DNA of 64,000 nucleotides from Chryseobacterium vaccae (GTDB lineage: Bacteria > Bacteroidota > Bacteroidia > Flavobacteriales > Weeksellaceae). A program made the position numbers and the translations under genes. The notes below the pieces were generated by a model. That model made no database searches, was not told the DNA's origin, and was given only the letters and a program-made list of their open reading frames with translations. Each line of letters begins with the position of its first letter. Within the stretch, counting starts at the first letter, position 1. This document shows, piece by piece, positions 9,388 through 18,654 of this stretch. The DNA lies in contig NZ_VSWH01000001.1 in assembly GCF_009602705.1 (NCBI RefSeq), positions 558,001 through 622,000 on the forward strand, in the 5' to 3' direction.

Positions 9388-11166
9388 TTAATCTTCTGCC
9401 TCTACTACCAGAGATTCTAATAAAATGTTGTGGGTGGGAATAACGGATATCTTTATCACCCCGCCATTCTGTGCAACCGTGCTCTGAAGCTTATCATTAT
9501 CTTTTTGATGATTGACTGATTTTACAGCCCATTTTTTAGACGGAATAGATTTCAGAACCACGGTATAGGTATTTCCTTTGATCATATTCTTTACCAGTTT
9601 GTTCTGTTTGAAAACACTTAGAGTATCAGTCGTATTTTTAAAGAAATAACCAGGAACGGTTAGTTCATTTTTGACCAGATTAATTCCCGTATTCTTACTG
9701 TATTTATTAAAATAGAGGATGTAATCTTCATTTTTTAACCGGAGATCAACACGGCTAAAGCCATCAGTAAATCTTTGATCTCTAGTCATCTGTTCTCCAA
9801 AAGAGAAAAAAGGAATACTGCCGGTATTGAAAATAATGATATCCGGATTTCTTTCAAGAACATAATTGGCATCACCTAGTTCATGCCCTAAAGCTCCGTT
9901 TCCAAAATTAGCAGGTGGATGTCTCGGAAGATAATAGTCATTTAATCCCAGCATATCTACTGTCGGAAGTTCTGATGAATAGGGAATACATCCGGCCGCA
10001 GTAACCGCAATCAGGGTATTATCAGGAAAGGTATTTTTGAGTTCTTGGCCTAATTCCATTCCACGGAACTCCCATCTTTCTTTGGCGGCTCTGTAATTCT
10101 GTGGAATAAAAAGCTGTATAATGGCATTAATAATCAGTGCAGGGATCAGTACAGACTGTATTTTTTTTTGTTTAAAATTGAATTGAGGGGAAACGTTCAG
10201 CCCTAAAATAATAGCAAACGTAAAGAAAATAAGCAAAACATAATAATGTCTGTTGGCCGGGAAAATATCACCTCCGACTGATGTTACATAACCTGCCCAT
10301 GCAGCGATATTTAACAAAAAATAGAAACCAGTGATATTTTTTTTCCTGAAGACAAGAATATATAGAAAATAGAGTCCCAGAGAAGAAATAATCAGAGTTC
10401 CGACAAATGCTCTAAGCTGATAATATCCACCTCTCAGAATATGATGAAGAGTAACTTTTACTTTAACTAACGCTGTATTGGGAACAATTTCACCATAATA
10501 AGTATATCTGAAAGCCAATTGTCCCAAAAGAAATAAAGAAGGGATGATAAAGCTGAACAACACTATTTTAGCTAATTGGGTCCTGTTTTTCAGATTTGTA
10601 GCTAACAGGAAAAATGAAGCCAGAAGGGTAAATAAAAATCCATCCGGCCTGGTAAGGGCAAGAAGTCCCAGCCATACAGAAAGGTAAAGCCCTCTTTTCA
10701 GGCTTCCGGTATTGACAATTTTCAATACTTCAATGATAACCAGGGTAACCAAGAGAGCATACATAGGCTGTTCCAGACCTCCGACTGCCCACACGGCAAG
10801 GGTAGGAGTCGTTACCAGCAATCCCACACCAAAAAATACAAATTCCTTTTTTACAGGCTGTTGGCTGAAGTACCGGAGAATAGTGCCTATCATCCCAACA
10901 GTACACAGAATACCCAGTATCCTTGCCGAAAAAATAAGGTCAATACCCAGTTTGCCAAACAAGGAAACCCCAAGAACCCAAAGAAGGTTGGAGTAGCCTT
11001 CCACAGGATGCCCGTCATTCCAGGTCAGTCCTTTACCTTCTAAAAAGCGCTGTGCATATCGGAGAGAGATCAGGCTGTCATCGGAGAAAAAAGGGTAGTA
11101 GAAGTAACAGGTCAGGAAGAATACAATAAGGGAAAGAATGAAAAAAAGTCGATATCCAAATTTCAT
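9388..11166 (-). CDS. Polytopic membrane protein, GT-C glycosyltransferase-like
   Basis: I start this at MKFGYRLFFILSLIVFFL (11166), which opens with a transmembrane helix; the open frame runs 27 codons further upstream with no membrane or signal character. The 592-residue product has about nine to eleven hydrophobic helices in the first 400 residues and a soluble C-terminal part. The first external loop carries FSDDSLISLRYAQRFLEGKG followed by PVEGYSNLLW, resembling the DD-containing loop of GT-C enzymes that use polyprenyl-phosphate sugars (arabinofuranosyl or mannosyl transferase type). The substrate cannot be read. The gene separates infC from rpmI. Confidence 0.75.
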   Translation of the reverse strand: MKFGYRLFFILSLIVFFLTCYFYYPFFSDDSLISLRYAQRFLEGKGLTWNDGHPVEGYSNLLWVLGVSLFGKLGIDLIFSARILGILCTVGMIGTILRYFSQQPVKKEFVFFGVGLLVTTPTLAVWAVGGLEQPMYALLVTLVIIEVLKIVNTGSLKRGLYLSVWLGLLALTRPDGFLFTLLASFFLLATNLKNRTQLAKIVLFSFIIPSLFLLGQLAFRYTYYGEIVPNTALVKVKVTLHHILRGGYYQLRAFVGTLIISSLGLYFLYILVFRKKNITGFYFLLNIAAWAGYVTSVGGDIFPANRHYYVLLIFFTFAIILGLNVSPQFNFKQKKIQSVLIPALIINAIIQLFIPQNYRAAKERWEFRGMELGQELKNTFPDNTLIAVTAAGCIPYSSELPTVDMLGLNDYYLPRHPPANFGNGALGHELGDANYVLERNPDIIIFNTGSIPFFSFGEQMTRDQRFTDGFSRVDLRLKNEDYILYFNKYSKNTGINLVKNELTVPGYFFKNTTDTLSVFKQNKLVKNMIKGNTYTVVLKSIPSKKWAVKSVNHQKDNDKLQSTVAQNGGVIKISVIPTHNILLESLVVEAED

Positions 11167-11251
11167 GAATGTGTCAGTTTTTAGCGCATAGTTTCCCAAA
11201 CCTTTCAGGAATTCCGATTGCAAAATAACAAAAAAACTGCCTCCCAAAAAA

Positions 11252-11282
11252 GAAAAACTGCAGACGGACTGCCTGCAGTTAG
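11252..11282 (-). terminator. Intrinsic terminator after the alpha/beta hydrolase gene
   Basis: Arms AACTGCAG (11256-11263) and CTGCAGTT (11273-11280) form a stem; on the minus strand it is followed by TTTTTCTTTTTT. It lies 20-50 bases past the hydrolase stop. Confidence 0.85.
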
Positions 11283-11302
11283 ATTATTTTATGAACTAAA
11301 GT

Positions 11303-12127
11303 CTATGAATTGAAAAATTCCAGCAGATCTTTATTGATCGTTTCCGCTTCTGTGGTTGGCATACCATGAGGGAATCCTGGATAAGTGATTAACTTTCCAT
11401 TCTTAAGAAGCTGTGCAGATTTAACGCCTGAATCCTGATAAGGTACAATCTGGTCATCTTCGCCATGCATTACCAGAACAGGAAAATCTACACTTTTAAG
11501 GTCTTCTGTAAAATCTGTTTCGGAAAAAACTTTAACGCAATCGTAATGAGCTTTGATAGATCCCATCATTCCCTGTCTCCACCAGTTTCTGCGGATTCCT
11601 TCAGATACATTGGCTCCTTCTCTGTTAAATCCATAGAAAGGAAGGGTAATATCGATATAAAACTGAGATCTGTTGTTAGCAGTATTGTAGCGGATATCAT
11701 CAAATACCGAGATAGGAGTTCCTTCAGGATTACTGTCACTTTGTACCATGATAGGAGGTACTGCACTGATTAATACCACTTTTGAAACTCTTCCGTTTCC
11801 TCCGTATTTTGCAGCATATCGGATTGCTTCTCCACCTCCTGTAGAATGGCCGACATGAATAGCGTCCTTCAGATCCAAAAACGCCGTAAGTTCTGCCACA
11901 TCTGAGGCGTAGGTATCCATATAATGGCCTGTTTCTACCTGGGTAGATCTGCCGTGTCCCCTACGGTCGTGGGCAATGACACGAAATCCTTTTTCAAGGA
12001 AGAAAAACATCTGTTTATCCCAATCGTCTCCCGATAATGGCCATCCGTGATGAAAGAATACAGGCTGTCCTTTTCCCCAGTCTTTGTAATAGATCTCTGT
12101 TCCGTCTTTTAATTGAAATGTGCTCAT
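11303..12127 (-). CDS. Alpha/beta hydrolase, non-heme chloroperoxidase/esterase type
   Basis: A 274-residue alpha/beta hydrolase. It has FFHHGWPLSGDDW for the oxyanion region, HDRRGHGRS, the nucleophile elbow GHSTGGGEA with Ser95, the acid in VMHGEDDQIVPY near residue 228 and the histidine in FPHGMPTT near residue 255. This set fits the cofactor-free haloperoxidase/arylesterase group. There is no signal peptide, so it is cytoplasmic. The natural substrate is unknown. It is a single-gene unit with its own terminator, inserted between infC and rpmI. Confidence 0.92.
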   Translation of the reverse strand: MSTFQLKDGTEIYYKDWGKGQPVFFHHGWPLSGDDWDKQMFFFLEKGFRVIAHDRRGHGRSTQVETGHYMDTYASDVAELTAFLDLKDAIHVGHSTGGGEAIRYAAKYGGNGRVSKVVLISAVPPIMVQSDSNPEGTPISVFDDIRYNTANNRSQFYIDITLPFYGFNREGANVSEGIRRNWWRQGMMGSIKAHYDCVKVFSETDFTEDLKSVDFPVLVMHGEDDQIVPYQDSGVKSAQLLKNGKLITYPGFPHGMPTTEAETINKDLLEFFNS

Positions 12128-12296
12128 TGTTCTACTTTTTTTGTGATTAATAATGTGCTCAATGTTTTAGTTTATCATGATGATAACAAATGTAGGACAA
12201 AATATTTTACAGAAAATTGATATAGGATAATGATTAACAATAATGTAATAAAAAAAGCCGCATATTAGAAATTAGAGAAAAATTAAATTAATCTTT

Positions 12297-12470
12297 GTTC
12301 GGGATAAGAGTATCTGATTGATGCAGGTTTGAAGCTGGGAGATGGAAGTTATGAATGCCATCAATAATAAGTATCATTTTTGTTTTATCTTTTTTTAAGA
12401 TAGTTTGATTTTAAGTAAACTCTAATACCTATACTAAAATTAACTTCCATCTTTCAGTCATTAATCTTCA
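12297..12470. repeat. Palindromic intergenic repeat, copy 1
   Basis: This segment matches 40658-40823 in order and spacing: GTTCGG, then GATGCAGGTTT.AAGCTGG, then GATGGAAGTTATGAA, a roughly 100-base AT-rich middle including AATACCTAT, then TAACTTCCA. Within this copy GATGGAAGTTA (12341-12351) and TAACTTCCATC (about 12441-12451) are a perfect 11-base inverted pair. It has no coding frame. It looks like a small dispersed palindromic element (REP- or MITE-like). Confidence 0.7.
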
Positions 12471-12535
12471 CTTCGCTTATTTTAGAAATGCGAAGTCTTG
12501 TTTGATGTATCAGCCGGATACTGATTATAAAAAAG

Positions 12536-12561
12536 AAAGCTACCTCATTTGAGATAGCTTT
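12536..12561 (-). terminator. Intrinsic terminator of infC
   Basis: Arms AAAGCTA (12536-12542) and TAGCTTT (12555-12561) pair, and the minus strand continues with CTTTTTT. It ends infC transcription before the inserted genes, uncoupling infC from rpmI-rplT. Confidence 0.85.
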
Positions 12562-12567
12562 TATATT

Positions 12568-13128
12568 TTATTTAGCTGGTTTTTTAGGACTCATCATCAT
12601 GATCATTCTTTTTCCCTCAAGCTTTGGAAGCTGGTCTACTTTTCCAACATGCTCCAATTCCTGAGCAAGTTTCAGAAGTAAGATTTCTCCCTGGTCTTTA
12701 AAGATAATAGAACGTCCTTTAAAAAATACGTAGGTCTTTAATTTTGAACCTTCTTCAAGGAATTTTTCAGCATGCTTTTTCTTGAATTCATAATCGTGGT
12801 CATCAGTCTGAGGTCCGAAACGGATCTCCTTTACCACCACTTTTACCTGCTTGGCCTTAAGTTCCTTCTGCTTTTTCTTTTGCTCGTATAAAAACTTTTT
12901 ATAGTCTAATATCCTTGCAATAAAAGGCTCAGCCTTATCGGAGATTACTACCAGATCAAGCTCCTGCTCTGTGGCGAGCTGTCTTGCTTTATCAATTGGA
13001 TAAACTCCCGGCTCTACGTTATCGCCCACTAAACGAAGCTCTCTCACACGAATTTTATCGTTGATCAAGTGTGCGTCCTCCTGTACCGGACGTCTCTGTG
13101 GGCCCCTGTTGTTAAATCTTTGTGCTAT
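12568..13128 (-). CDS. infC: Translation initiation factor IF-3, probable AUA start
   Basis: IF-3 prevents premature subunit joining and checks the start codon. The C-terminal domain is complete ([40 protein letters not shown]) and the N-terminal domain has [21 protein letters not shown]. No ATG exists in the frame between the upstream stop and LINDKIR. The frame upstream of the TTG at 13068 encodes a basic stretch ([19 protein letters not shown]), as expected for a real N-terminus, and begins at ATA at 13126-13128, giving 186 residues. I therefore call the ATA; the conservative alternative is TTG at 13068 (166 residues). Rare start codons on infC are known to let IF-3 repress itself in E. 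coli (AUU). Confidence 0.88.
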   Translation of the reverse strand: MAQRFNNRGPQRRPVQEDAHLINDKIRVRELRLVGDNVEPGVYPIDKARQLATEQELDLVVISDKAEPFIARILDYKKFLYEQKKKQKELKAKQVKVVVKEIRFGPQTDDHDYEFKKKHAEKFLEEGSKLKTYVFFKGRSIIFKDQGEILLLKLAQELEHVGKVDQLPKLEGKRMIMMMSPKKPAK

Positions 13129-13221
13129 TGTATTATAATTTTATTGGTTAATTGCTATTTTATCAAAAGATTGAGAGATTCAGCAATGATTAATCTCTCA
13201 ATACTTTATTTTTTAATCTTA

Positions 13222-15141
13222 TTAAATGGCAGATTCCTTTTTAAAGTAAGAAACAAAATCTTCCATATTCATTACTCCAAGGTCTCCTTCACCACGTCTT
13301 CTTACAGAAATCGTACCGTCTTTCTCTTCATTTTCACCCACTACAAGCATGAATGGGATCTTGTTCAATTCAGCATCACGGATCTTTTTTCCGGTTTTCT
13401 CGTTTCTGTCGTCAATCTGACCGCTAATATCGTGATTTTCCAAAAATTGTGAAACTTTTTTTGCATAATCTACATATTTTTCACTGATTGGAAGAATAAT
13501 AAACTGATCAGGGCTCAGCCACAACGGGAAATCTCCTGCCGTATTCTCCAAAAGGATCGCGATAAAACGTTCCATAGAACCGAATGGTGCTCTGTGAATC
13601 ATTACCGGTCTGTGCTTCTCATTATCGTTTCCAATGTAGTGAAGATCAAATCTTTCCGGTAAGTTATAGTCAACCTGGATCGTTCCAAGCTGCCATCTTC
13701 TTCCTAAAGCGTCTTTCACCATGAAATCCAGCTTCGGTCCGTAGAATGCAGCTTCACCATATTCTATTACCGTTTTAAGATTCTTATTTTTAGCAGCAGT
13801 AATGATGGCACTTTCTGCTTTTTCCCAGTTCTCATCAGAACCGATATATTTTTCTCTGTTTTCAGGATCTCTTAAAGAAACCTGCGTTACAAAATCTTCA
13901 AAACCTAAAGATCTGAAAACATAAAGAACAAGATCAATTACCGCTTCAAATTCTCCTAAAAGCTGATCCGGAGTACAGAAAAGGTGAGCATCATCCTGAG
14001 TAAATCCACGAACCCTAGTCAGCCCGTGAAGCTCTCCACTTTGCTCATATCTGTATACCGTACCGAATTCTGCATATCTTTTCGGAAGATCTCTGTAGCT
14101 CCATTGCGAAGTTTTATAGATTTCACAGTGGTGAGGGCAGTTCATTGGTTTCAGCATGAATTCTTCACCTTCATTCGGTGTTTTGATCGGCTGGAAGCTG
14201 TCTGCTCCGTATTTATCCCAGTGTCCGGAAGTTACATACAATTCTTTCGCCCCGATATGTGGAGACATTACAAATTCATAACCTCCTTTTTTCTGAGCTG
14301 CAGAAAGGAAATTTTCCAGTTTTCTTCTCAAAGCAGTCCCTTTTGGCAGCCATAACGGAAGCCCGGCACCTACTTTCTCAGAAAATGCAAAAATTCCAAG
14401 TTCTTTACCTAATTTTCTGTGGTCTCTTCTTTTGGCCTCTTCAAGTCTTTCAAGATATTCAGTAAGATCTTTCTGTTTAGGGAAAGAAATACCGTAAACT
14501 CTTGTCAATTGAGGGTTTTTCTCATTTCCTCTCCAGTAAGCTCCTGCAGCATTTAAAATCTTAACGGCTTTTACGATATTGGTGTTAGGAATATGACCTC
14601 CACGGCATAAATCTGTGAAGTCATCATGAGTTACAAAAGTGATCTCTCCGTCATTAAGATTAGAGATCAGCTCTACTTTATAAGGATTATCTGCATAAAC
14701 TTTCAATGCTTCTTCTTTAGAAACAGGGTATAATGAGAATGTTGAACCTTTTTTAGCATTTTCCAATACTTTCTTTTCAATTTTCTCAAAGTCTTTTTCA
14801 GATAAGCTTTCGTCTCCGAAATCTACATCATAATAGAATCCGCTTTCAATAGCAGGACCAATGGTCAGCTTAGCATTAGGATAAAACTCAAGGATTGCCT
14901 GCGCCAGAAGGTGGGCAGAAGAATGCCAGAACGCTTTCTTTCCAAGATCATCATTCCAGGTCAGCAGCTGTACCGTTGAATCCGTCGTTATAGGTGTGGT
15001 GGTTTCTACTTGTTTACCGTTTACAACTGCGGAAATGGTATTTCTAGCCAATCCCTCACTGATAGATTTTGCCACATCTAAAGGAGTAACTTCTCCTTCG
15101 AATTCTTTGACACTATTGTCTGGAAGTGTAATTTTTATCAT
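13222..15141 (-). CDS. thrS: Threonyl-tRNA synthetase
   Basis: A 639-residue class II synthetase. An N-terminal TGS domain ([20 protein letters not shown]) is followed by the editing domain with [10 protein letters not shown] near residue 75 and CRGGHIPNT near 180. The catalytic core has [12 protein letters not shown] (zinc-binding Cys/His), [12 protein letters not shown] and [11 protein letters not shown]. The C-terminal anticodon-binding domain ends in [16 protein letters not shown]. Full length. infC follows after about 93 bases on the same strand, the classical thrS-infC arrangement. Confidence 0.98.
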   Translation of the reverse strand: MIKITLPDNSVKEFEGEVTPLDVAKSISEGLARNTISAVVNGKQVETTTPITTDSTVQLLTWNDDLGKKAFWHSSAHLLAQAILEFYPNAKLTIGPAIESGFYYDVDFGDESLSEKDFEKIEKKVLENAKKGSTFSLYPVSKEEALKVYADNPYKVELISNLNDGEITFVTHDDFTDLCRGGHIPNTNIVKAVKILNAAGAYWRGNEKNPQLTRVYGISFPKQKDLTEYLERLEEAKRRDHRKLGKELGIFAFSEKVGAGLPLWLPKGTALRRKLENFLSAAQKKGGYEFVMSPHIGAKELYVTSGHWDKYGADSFQPIKTPNEGEEFMLKPMNCPHHCEIYKTSQWSYRDLPKRYAEFGTVYRYEQSGELHGLTRVRGFTQDDAHLFCTPDQLLGEFEAVIDLVLYVFRSLGFEDFVTQVSLRDPENREKYIGSDENWEKAESAIITAAKNKNLKTVIEYGEAAFYGPKLDFMVKDALGRRWQLGTIQVDYNLPERFDLHYIGNDNEKHRPVMIHRAPFGSMERFIAILLENTAGDFPLWLSPDQFIILPISEKYVDYAKKVSQFLENHDISGQIDDRNEKTGKKIRDAELNKIPFMLVVGENEEKDGTISVRRRGEGDLGVMNMEDFVSYFKKESAI

Positions 15142-15411
15142 TGTTTACTAAGAAATTTTAAGATGCAAAAATACGCATTTTTTAGATAATATACTATATT
15201 AGCATCTATTTAGAATGAGATTTAATATAAAAAATAGAAAAGATATTTGTGCTTTTTGTATCATTGGGTTTTATAAGTAGCTTTTCATAGAAAAATTATT
15301 CAAATTCCTTTGTTTACAGGAGAAGTAAAAAGCCTGAAGTACGCTTTGTCTATTGAACTGTATTTCTTCTCAAAAACATCAGAAATCAAACAAAAAATAA
15401 ACTTTTTAAAT

Positions 15412-16389
15412 ATGGATACTTTCAATATAGATCTGCATTGTGACCTTTTATATTATCTGTTAAGATCAGAGGCCAAAATAAATGATGGTGAGTTCGGAGC
15501 TTCACTGCCTTTTTTAAGAGAAGGAAATGTAAAGCTTCAGATTATGGCGATCTATTCATCCACAGGTAAGGGAAGTACAGAATATGGGCTTCAACAGAGC
15601 AGTCTGTTTTCAGAACTGATAAAAAGTGACGATTTTTTCCTGTTTGAAAATGAAAGCTATAAAGACACCGAAAATGAAGGAAAAACAGGAATTCTGGCTT
15701 CCATTGAAAATGCTTCTTCTTTCTGTGATGAAAATGAAAGCCTTGATTCCGGTTTTAAAAAGTTGGACAGTATCATTGAAAATACAAAAAAAGTCTTTTA
15801 TATAGGAATTACCCATCACACGGAAAATCGTTTTGGAGGCGGAAACAATGCTTCAGCAGGATTGAAAGAAGACGGAAAAGTATTGATTGATTATCTTTCA
15901 GACACAAAAATAGCCATCGACCTTGCTCATGCAAGTGACCAGCTGGCTCATGATATTTTTAATTATATCGATCAGAAAAATTATTCAGTTCCCATTCTGG
16001 CAAGTCATTCCAATTACAGAACGATTTATAAGAACAACCGGAATCTTCCTGATGAGCTGGCTAAAGAAGTGATCCACAGAAAAGGTTTAATTGGATTGAA
16101 TTTCATTAAAGATTATATTGATCTGGAGCATCCGGAACGGCTTTATGAACATATTCAGTACGGATTAGATCTGGGTGGAGAAAACAGTATCGCTTATGGA
16201 GCTGATTATTTCTACTGGAAAGACCATCCGGACAAATCCCGTCATCCGTTTTTCTTCCCTGAACATTCCGATGCTTCAGTGTATCCGGCAATCAATAAAG
16301 AAATATCGGAGAGATTTTCTCCTGAACTGATGAGAAAAATAAGCCATGAAAATGCCCTGAAATTTATAACGGGAATATATCAGCCGTAA
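15412..16389 (+). CDS. M19 family membrane-dipeptidase-like peptidase
   Basis: I choose the ATG at 15412 (MDTFNIDLHCDLLYYLL); the longer frame from 15310 adds 34 residues unlike the family. The 325-residue product has the M19 zinc residues: DLHCD, IASIENASSF (Glu), ASHSNYR and IDLAHASDQ, with GADYFYW near the end. Renal-dipeptidase-like enzymes hydrolyse dipeptides, including some with D-residues. There is no signal peptide, so it is probably cytoplasmic. It is alone on this strand. Confidence 0.88.
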   Translation: MDTFNIDLHCDLLYYLLRSEAKINDGEFGASLPFLREGNVKLQIMAIYSSTGKGSTEYGLQQSSLFSELIKSDDFFLFENESYKDTENEGKTGILASIENASSFCDENESLDSGFKKLDSIIENTKKVFYIGITHHTENRFGGGNNASAGLKEDGKVLIDYLSDTKIAIDLAHASDQLAHDIFNYIDQKNYSVPILASHSNYRTIYKNNRNLPDELAKEVIHRKGLIGLNFIKDYIDLEHPERLYEHIQYGLDLGGENSIAYGADYFYWKDHPDKSRHPFFFPEHSDASVYPAINKEISERFSPELMRKISHENALKFITGIYQP

Positions 16390-16539
16390 TTCTGATTTTT
16401 AGAGTGCAAGTTTGTTTTAAAATCAGAGGGAAAATATTTTAATTCTCGCAGATCATGCAGATTTGGCAGATTTATGAAGTCTTTTAAAAAAACAGAAATA
16501 GATTTAAAAACGTTTGCCTATAACGTTCACTTCATCGGA

Positions 16540-16628
16540 TAACGAAGTTGATTCTATACTTTGCTTCCTTTAAAATCATTATTGCCTATTCATGAAACTT
16601 TGTGTTTTCAAAAAAATAATAATTAATG
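16540..16628. repeat. Degenerate direct repeat, copy 1
   Basis: In the 570-base gap between the dipeptidase and the helical protein, this stretch shares the order CATCG, GAAGTTGATTCT, TTTGCTTCC, AAAATCA and TTTTCAAAAAAATAATAATT with the stretch at 16768-16872. There is no open frame. The rest of the gap (16390-16957) also holds phrases such as CGCAGATCATGCAGATTTGG that recur elsewhere in the window. Confidence 0.55.
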
Positions 16629-16767
16629 CTTGTCCGGGAGATTTATTTAGGTTTGCAGATCATGCCGTTTTTTGTTGGTTTAACGCAAAAGGCGCAAAAG
16701 TTTTAAATTATTATGCAGCTTTTAAGGCGCAAGAAAATCCATGATTTTCAGCAAGTTTTTAGAATTG

Positions 16768-16872
16768 CAATCCTTCGTTTCATCGAATCAACGGAGTTGA
16801 TTCTTTCTTTTGCTCCCTAAAATCAATAGTATCAATAATAAACCTTTAGTTTTCAAAAAAATAATAATTAAT
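16768..16872. repeat. Degenerate direct repeat, copy 2
   Basis: This is the second copy of the unit at 16540-16628, in the same orientation, with CATCGAATC, GGAGTTGATTCTTT, TTTTGCTCCC and the shared end TTTTCAAAAAAATAATAATT. The two are about 230 bases apart. No coding potential is seen. Confidence 0.55.
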
Positions 16873-16941
16873 TTCAGTTACTCAATTAAAAAGATAAAAA
16901 GGGTCATGAAATCTGTGTAATCAGCGAGATCTGTGGGAAAT

Positions 16942-16973
16942 AAAAGCCAGCTACAGTTTACAGCTGACTTTTT
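16942..16973 (-). terminator. Intrinsic terminator overlapping the stop codon
   Basis: Arms AAAAGCCAGCT and AGCTGACTTTTT pair around a 9-base loop. The stop codon of the minus-strand gene (16958-16960) is within the loop, so the stem is built partly from the last coding codons. Confidence 0.75.
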
Positions 16974-18508
16974 CTTTTATATTTTACCTTCTGCTTGATG
17001 ATTTCAATCACATCCACATTCTGCACTTTAGACTTTACCCAGCCATGAATGTCAATATAAAGAAGGGATCTTCTGTAATATTCATTTTGTGAAAATGTTT
17101 CCAACTTTTCATCAAATGCTTTAAATGCCTCTTGCTGTTTGTTTAAAACCAGATTGTTAATCTCTTTGAAAAACTGGATGCTTTCATAATGAAATTCCTC
17201 AGGCTTTTTCATTTTCCGGGCAAACTTTAAGGTAGAGGCAATAAATTCATCATAATCTTCATCATTTCCCGATTCATATTTCACCATCAGAATCAGGATT
17301 CTTGTATGAAAGAGAAGGTCTTCCTGTACATTTCCGCGGCATTCTACGACCTTCATTGCGTACTTAATTGACCTATCATACATTTTACTTCCGAAAAACA
17401 TGGCAGCCATTTTCAGATAGAGAATCATAAAGTGATGTTCATCAATCTTTTCTTTCAGGCGTTCCATTTTCAATTCAATTTCCGGGATCAGCTTTGTACC
17501 TGCAAAAAATTCACCCTTTACAAAATGAATGTTCATCAGGGTATTATAATGGGTCAGAAAAATCAGCGACTGTAGGTTCTCGTTCTGAGCAAAGTTTTCA
17601 GCGTTCACTGTAGTGTTGAAGCTTTCAAAATGTTCTTCCAGAATATCAATGTTTCCGTATAAGAACAGGATTTTGAGGAGGTAAGTATTTCCTTTAATAT
17701 ACCAGACCGGATGGCTGAAGATCATTTCAGGCTTTTTATGAAACAGATCTACCCACTGATACGCGTATTTCAGGGTGTATTTATACTCCTGCAACAGTTG
17801 GTTTTTCCAGACATGAGCTTTGAAATACCAGAGTTTTTCTGTGAAGTTCAGTTGATCCGGATTTATATTTTGGATCTGTGCATTGAAGATGTCCAGTATT
17901 TCTTCCCGATCCTTATCATTTTTTGCATAGCCATGGGTAAGCATTTCGCTATACAGTTTCAATGAAAGATTAGAGAGTTCGGTAGCATAATGATTTTGTA
18001 TGCTTACTTCCTGTGATTGTCTGATCAGTTCATCGGCACGGCCTTCAATACTTCTTGTAATGAATTGTGATTCAATAACTTTTTCAAGATCAATAATTTC
18101 AGAAGCAATGCTTTTTTCGTCCAGTTCTAAAGCAGTTTGCTTCGTTTTATCTAATATTTTTAAAGCTTGCTTATAAAGACCTTTCTGATATAAAATATTG
18201 GCAAAGTCAAGCTGTTCACGAAGCTGTATCCTGTAATTCTGATGGCTGGGATTCATCCGCAGGCTGACTAAGATCTGCTTATAAAGATGAGCCTTAAGAT
18301 TGGATAATTGTTGTTTCGTGGATATTTTTTTCTCAATAACGATATTCTCATCATATTCTTTCATTTTATCCATTTCTGAAAACAGCAGCAGAAATTTGGC
18401 ATCTGTGTTTATTCCGAGACGATTCACATAAAGTTTGAACTGGCGTTTTTCTGAAGTGGTCAATGACTTGACGAGGACGAACAAAAAATCTTTCTGCAAT
18501 TCTGCCAT
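16958..18508 (-). CDS. Hypothetical helical protein, TPR-like
   Basis: A 516-residue cytoplasmic protein, almost entirely alpha-helical by composition, with repeated helix pairs such as YQKGLYKQALKILDKTKQTA near residues 110-135 that suggest TPR-like repeats. It begins MAELQKDFLFVLVKSLTTSEK and has no signal peptide or membrane helix. I do not recognise a named family; similar long helical proteins seem common in Flavobacteriia. The last codons form part of a terminator stem. The leu operon starts divergently 146 bases away. Confidence 0.75.
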   Translation of the reverse strand: MAELQKDFLFVLVKSLTTSEKRQFKLYVNRLGINTDAKFLLLFSEMDKMKEYDENIVIEKKISTKQQLSNLKAHLYKQILVSLRMNPSHQNYRIQLREQLDFANILYQKGLYKQALKILDKTKQTALELDEKSIASEIIDLEKVIESQFITRSIEGRADELIRQSQEVSIQNHYATELSNLSLKLYSEMLTHGYAKNDKDREEILDIFNAQIQNINPDQLNFTEKLWYFKAHVWKNQLLQEYKYTLKYAYQWVDLFHKKPEMIFSHPVWYIKGNTYLLKILFLYGNIDILEEHFESFNTTVNAENFAQNENLQSLIFLTHYNTLMNIHFVKGEFFAGTKLIPEIELKMERLKEKIDEHHFMILYLKMAAMFFGSKMYDRSIKYAMKVVECRGNVQEDLLFHTRILILMVKYESGNDEDYDEFIASTLKFARKMKKPEEFHYESIQFFKEINNLVLNKQQEAFKAFDEKLETFSQNEYYRRSLLYIDIHGWVKSKVQNVDVIEIIKQKVKYKRKSQL

Positions 18509-18620
18509 TGTAAATTAATGAAGTATAATTAATTGATTTTTAATTGAATATGGTTATTTTATTGGCTGTTGGATATTGTAATTTTCAGAATTAATGAAAA
18601 TAAAAAAATATAGTAAGCTG

Positions 18621-18628
18621 TAGTTTTG
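18621..18628 (+). promoter_or_regulatory. Probable -7 box of the leu operon
   Basis: TAGTTTTG matches the Bacteroidota -7 consensus TAnnTTTG and lies 27 bases before the leuA ATG. No leader peptide or attenuator hairpin is evident between it and leuA. Confidence 0.5.
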
Positions 18629-18654
18629 ATTCAAAATTAAGTAAAAATTTAATT

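Noticed and set aside
15310-15411. 34-residue N-terminal extension of the dipeptidase
   Set aside because: The extension has no signal-peptide or family features; MDTFNIDLHCD is the usual start.
16390-16957. CRISPR-like repeats
   Set aside because: Only two degenerate units at irregular spacing, with no spacers and no cas genes nearby.
18509-18654. Leucine attenuator or T-box before leuA
   Set aside because: No leucine-rich leader peptide, specifier stem or terminator/antiterminator pair was seen.
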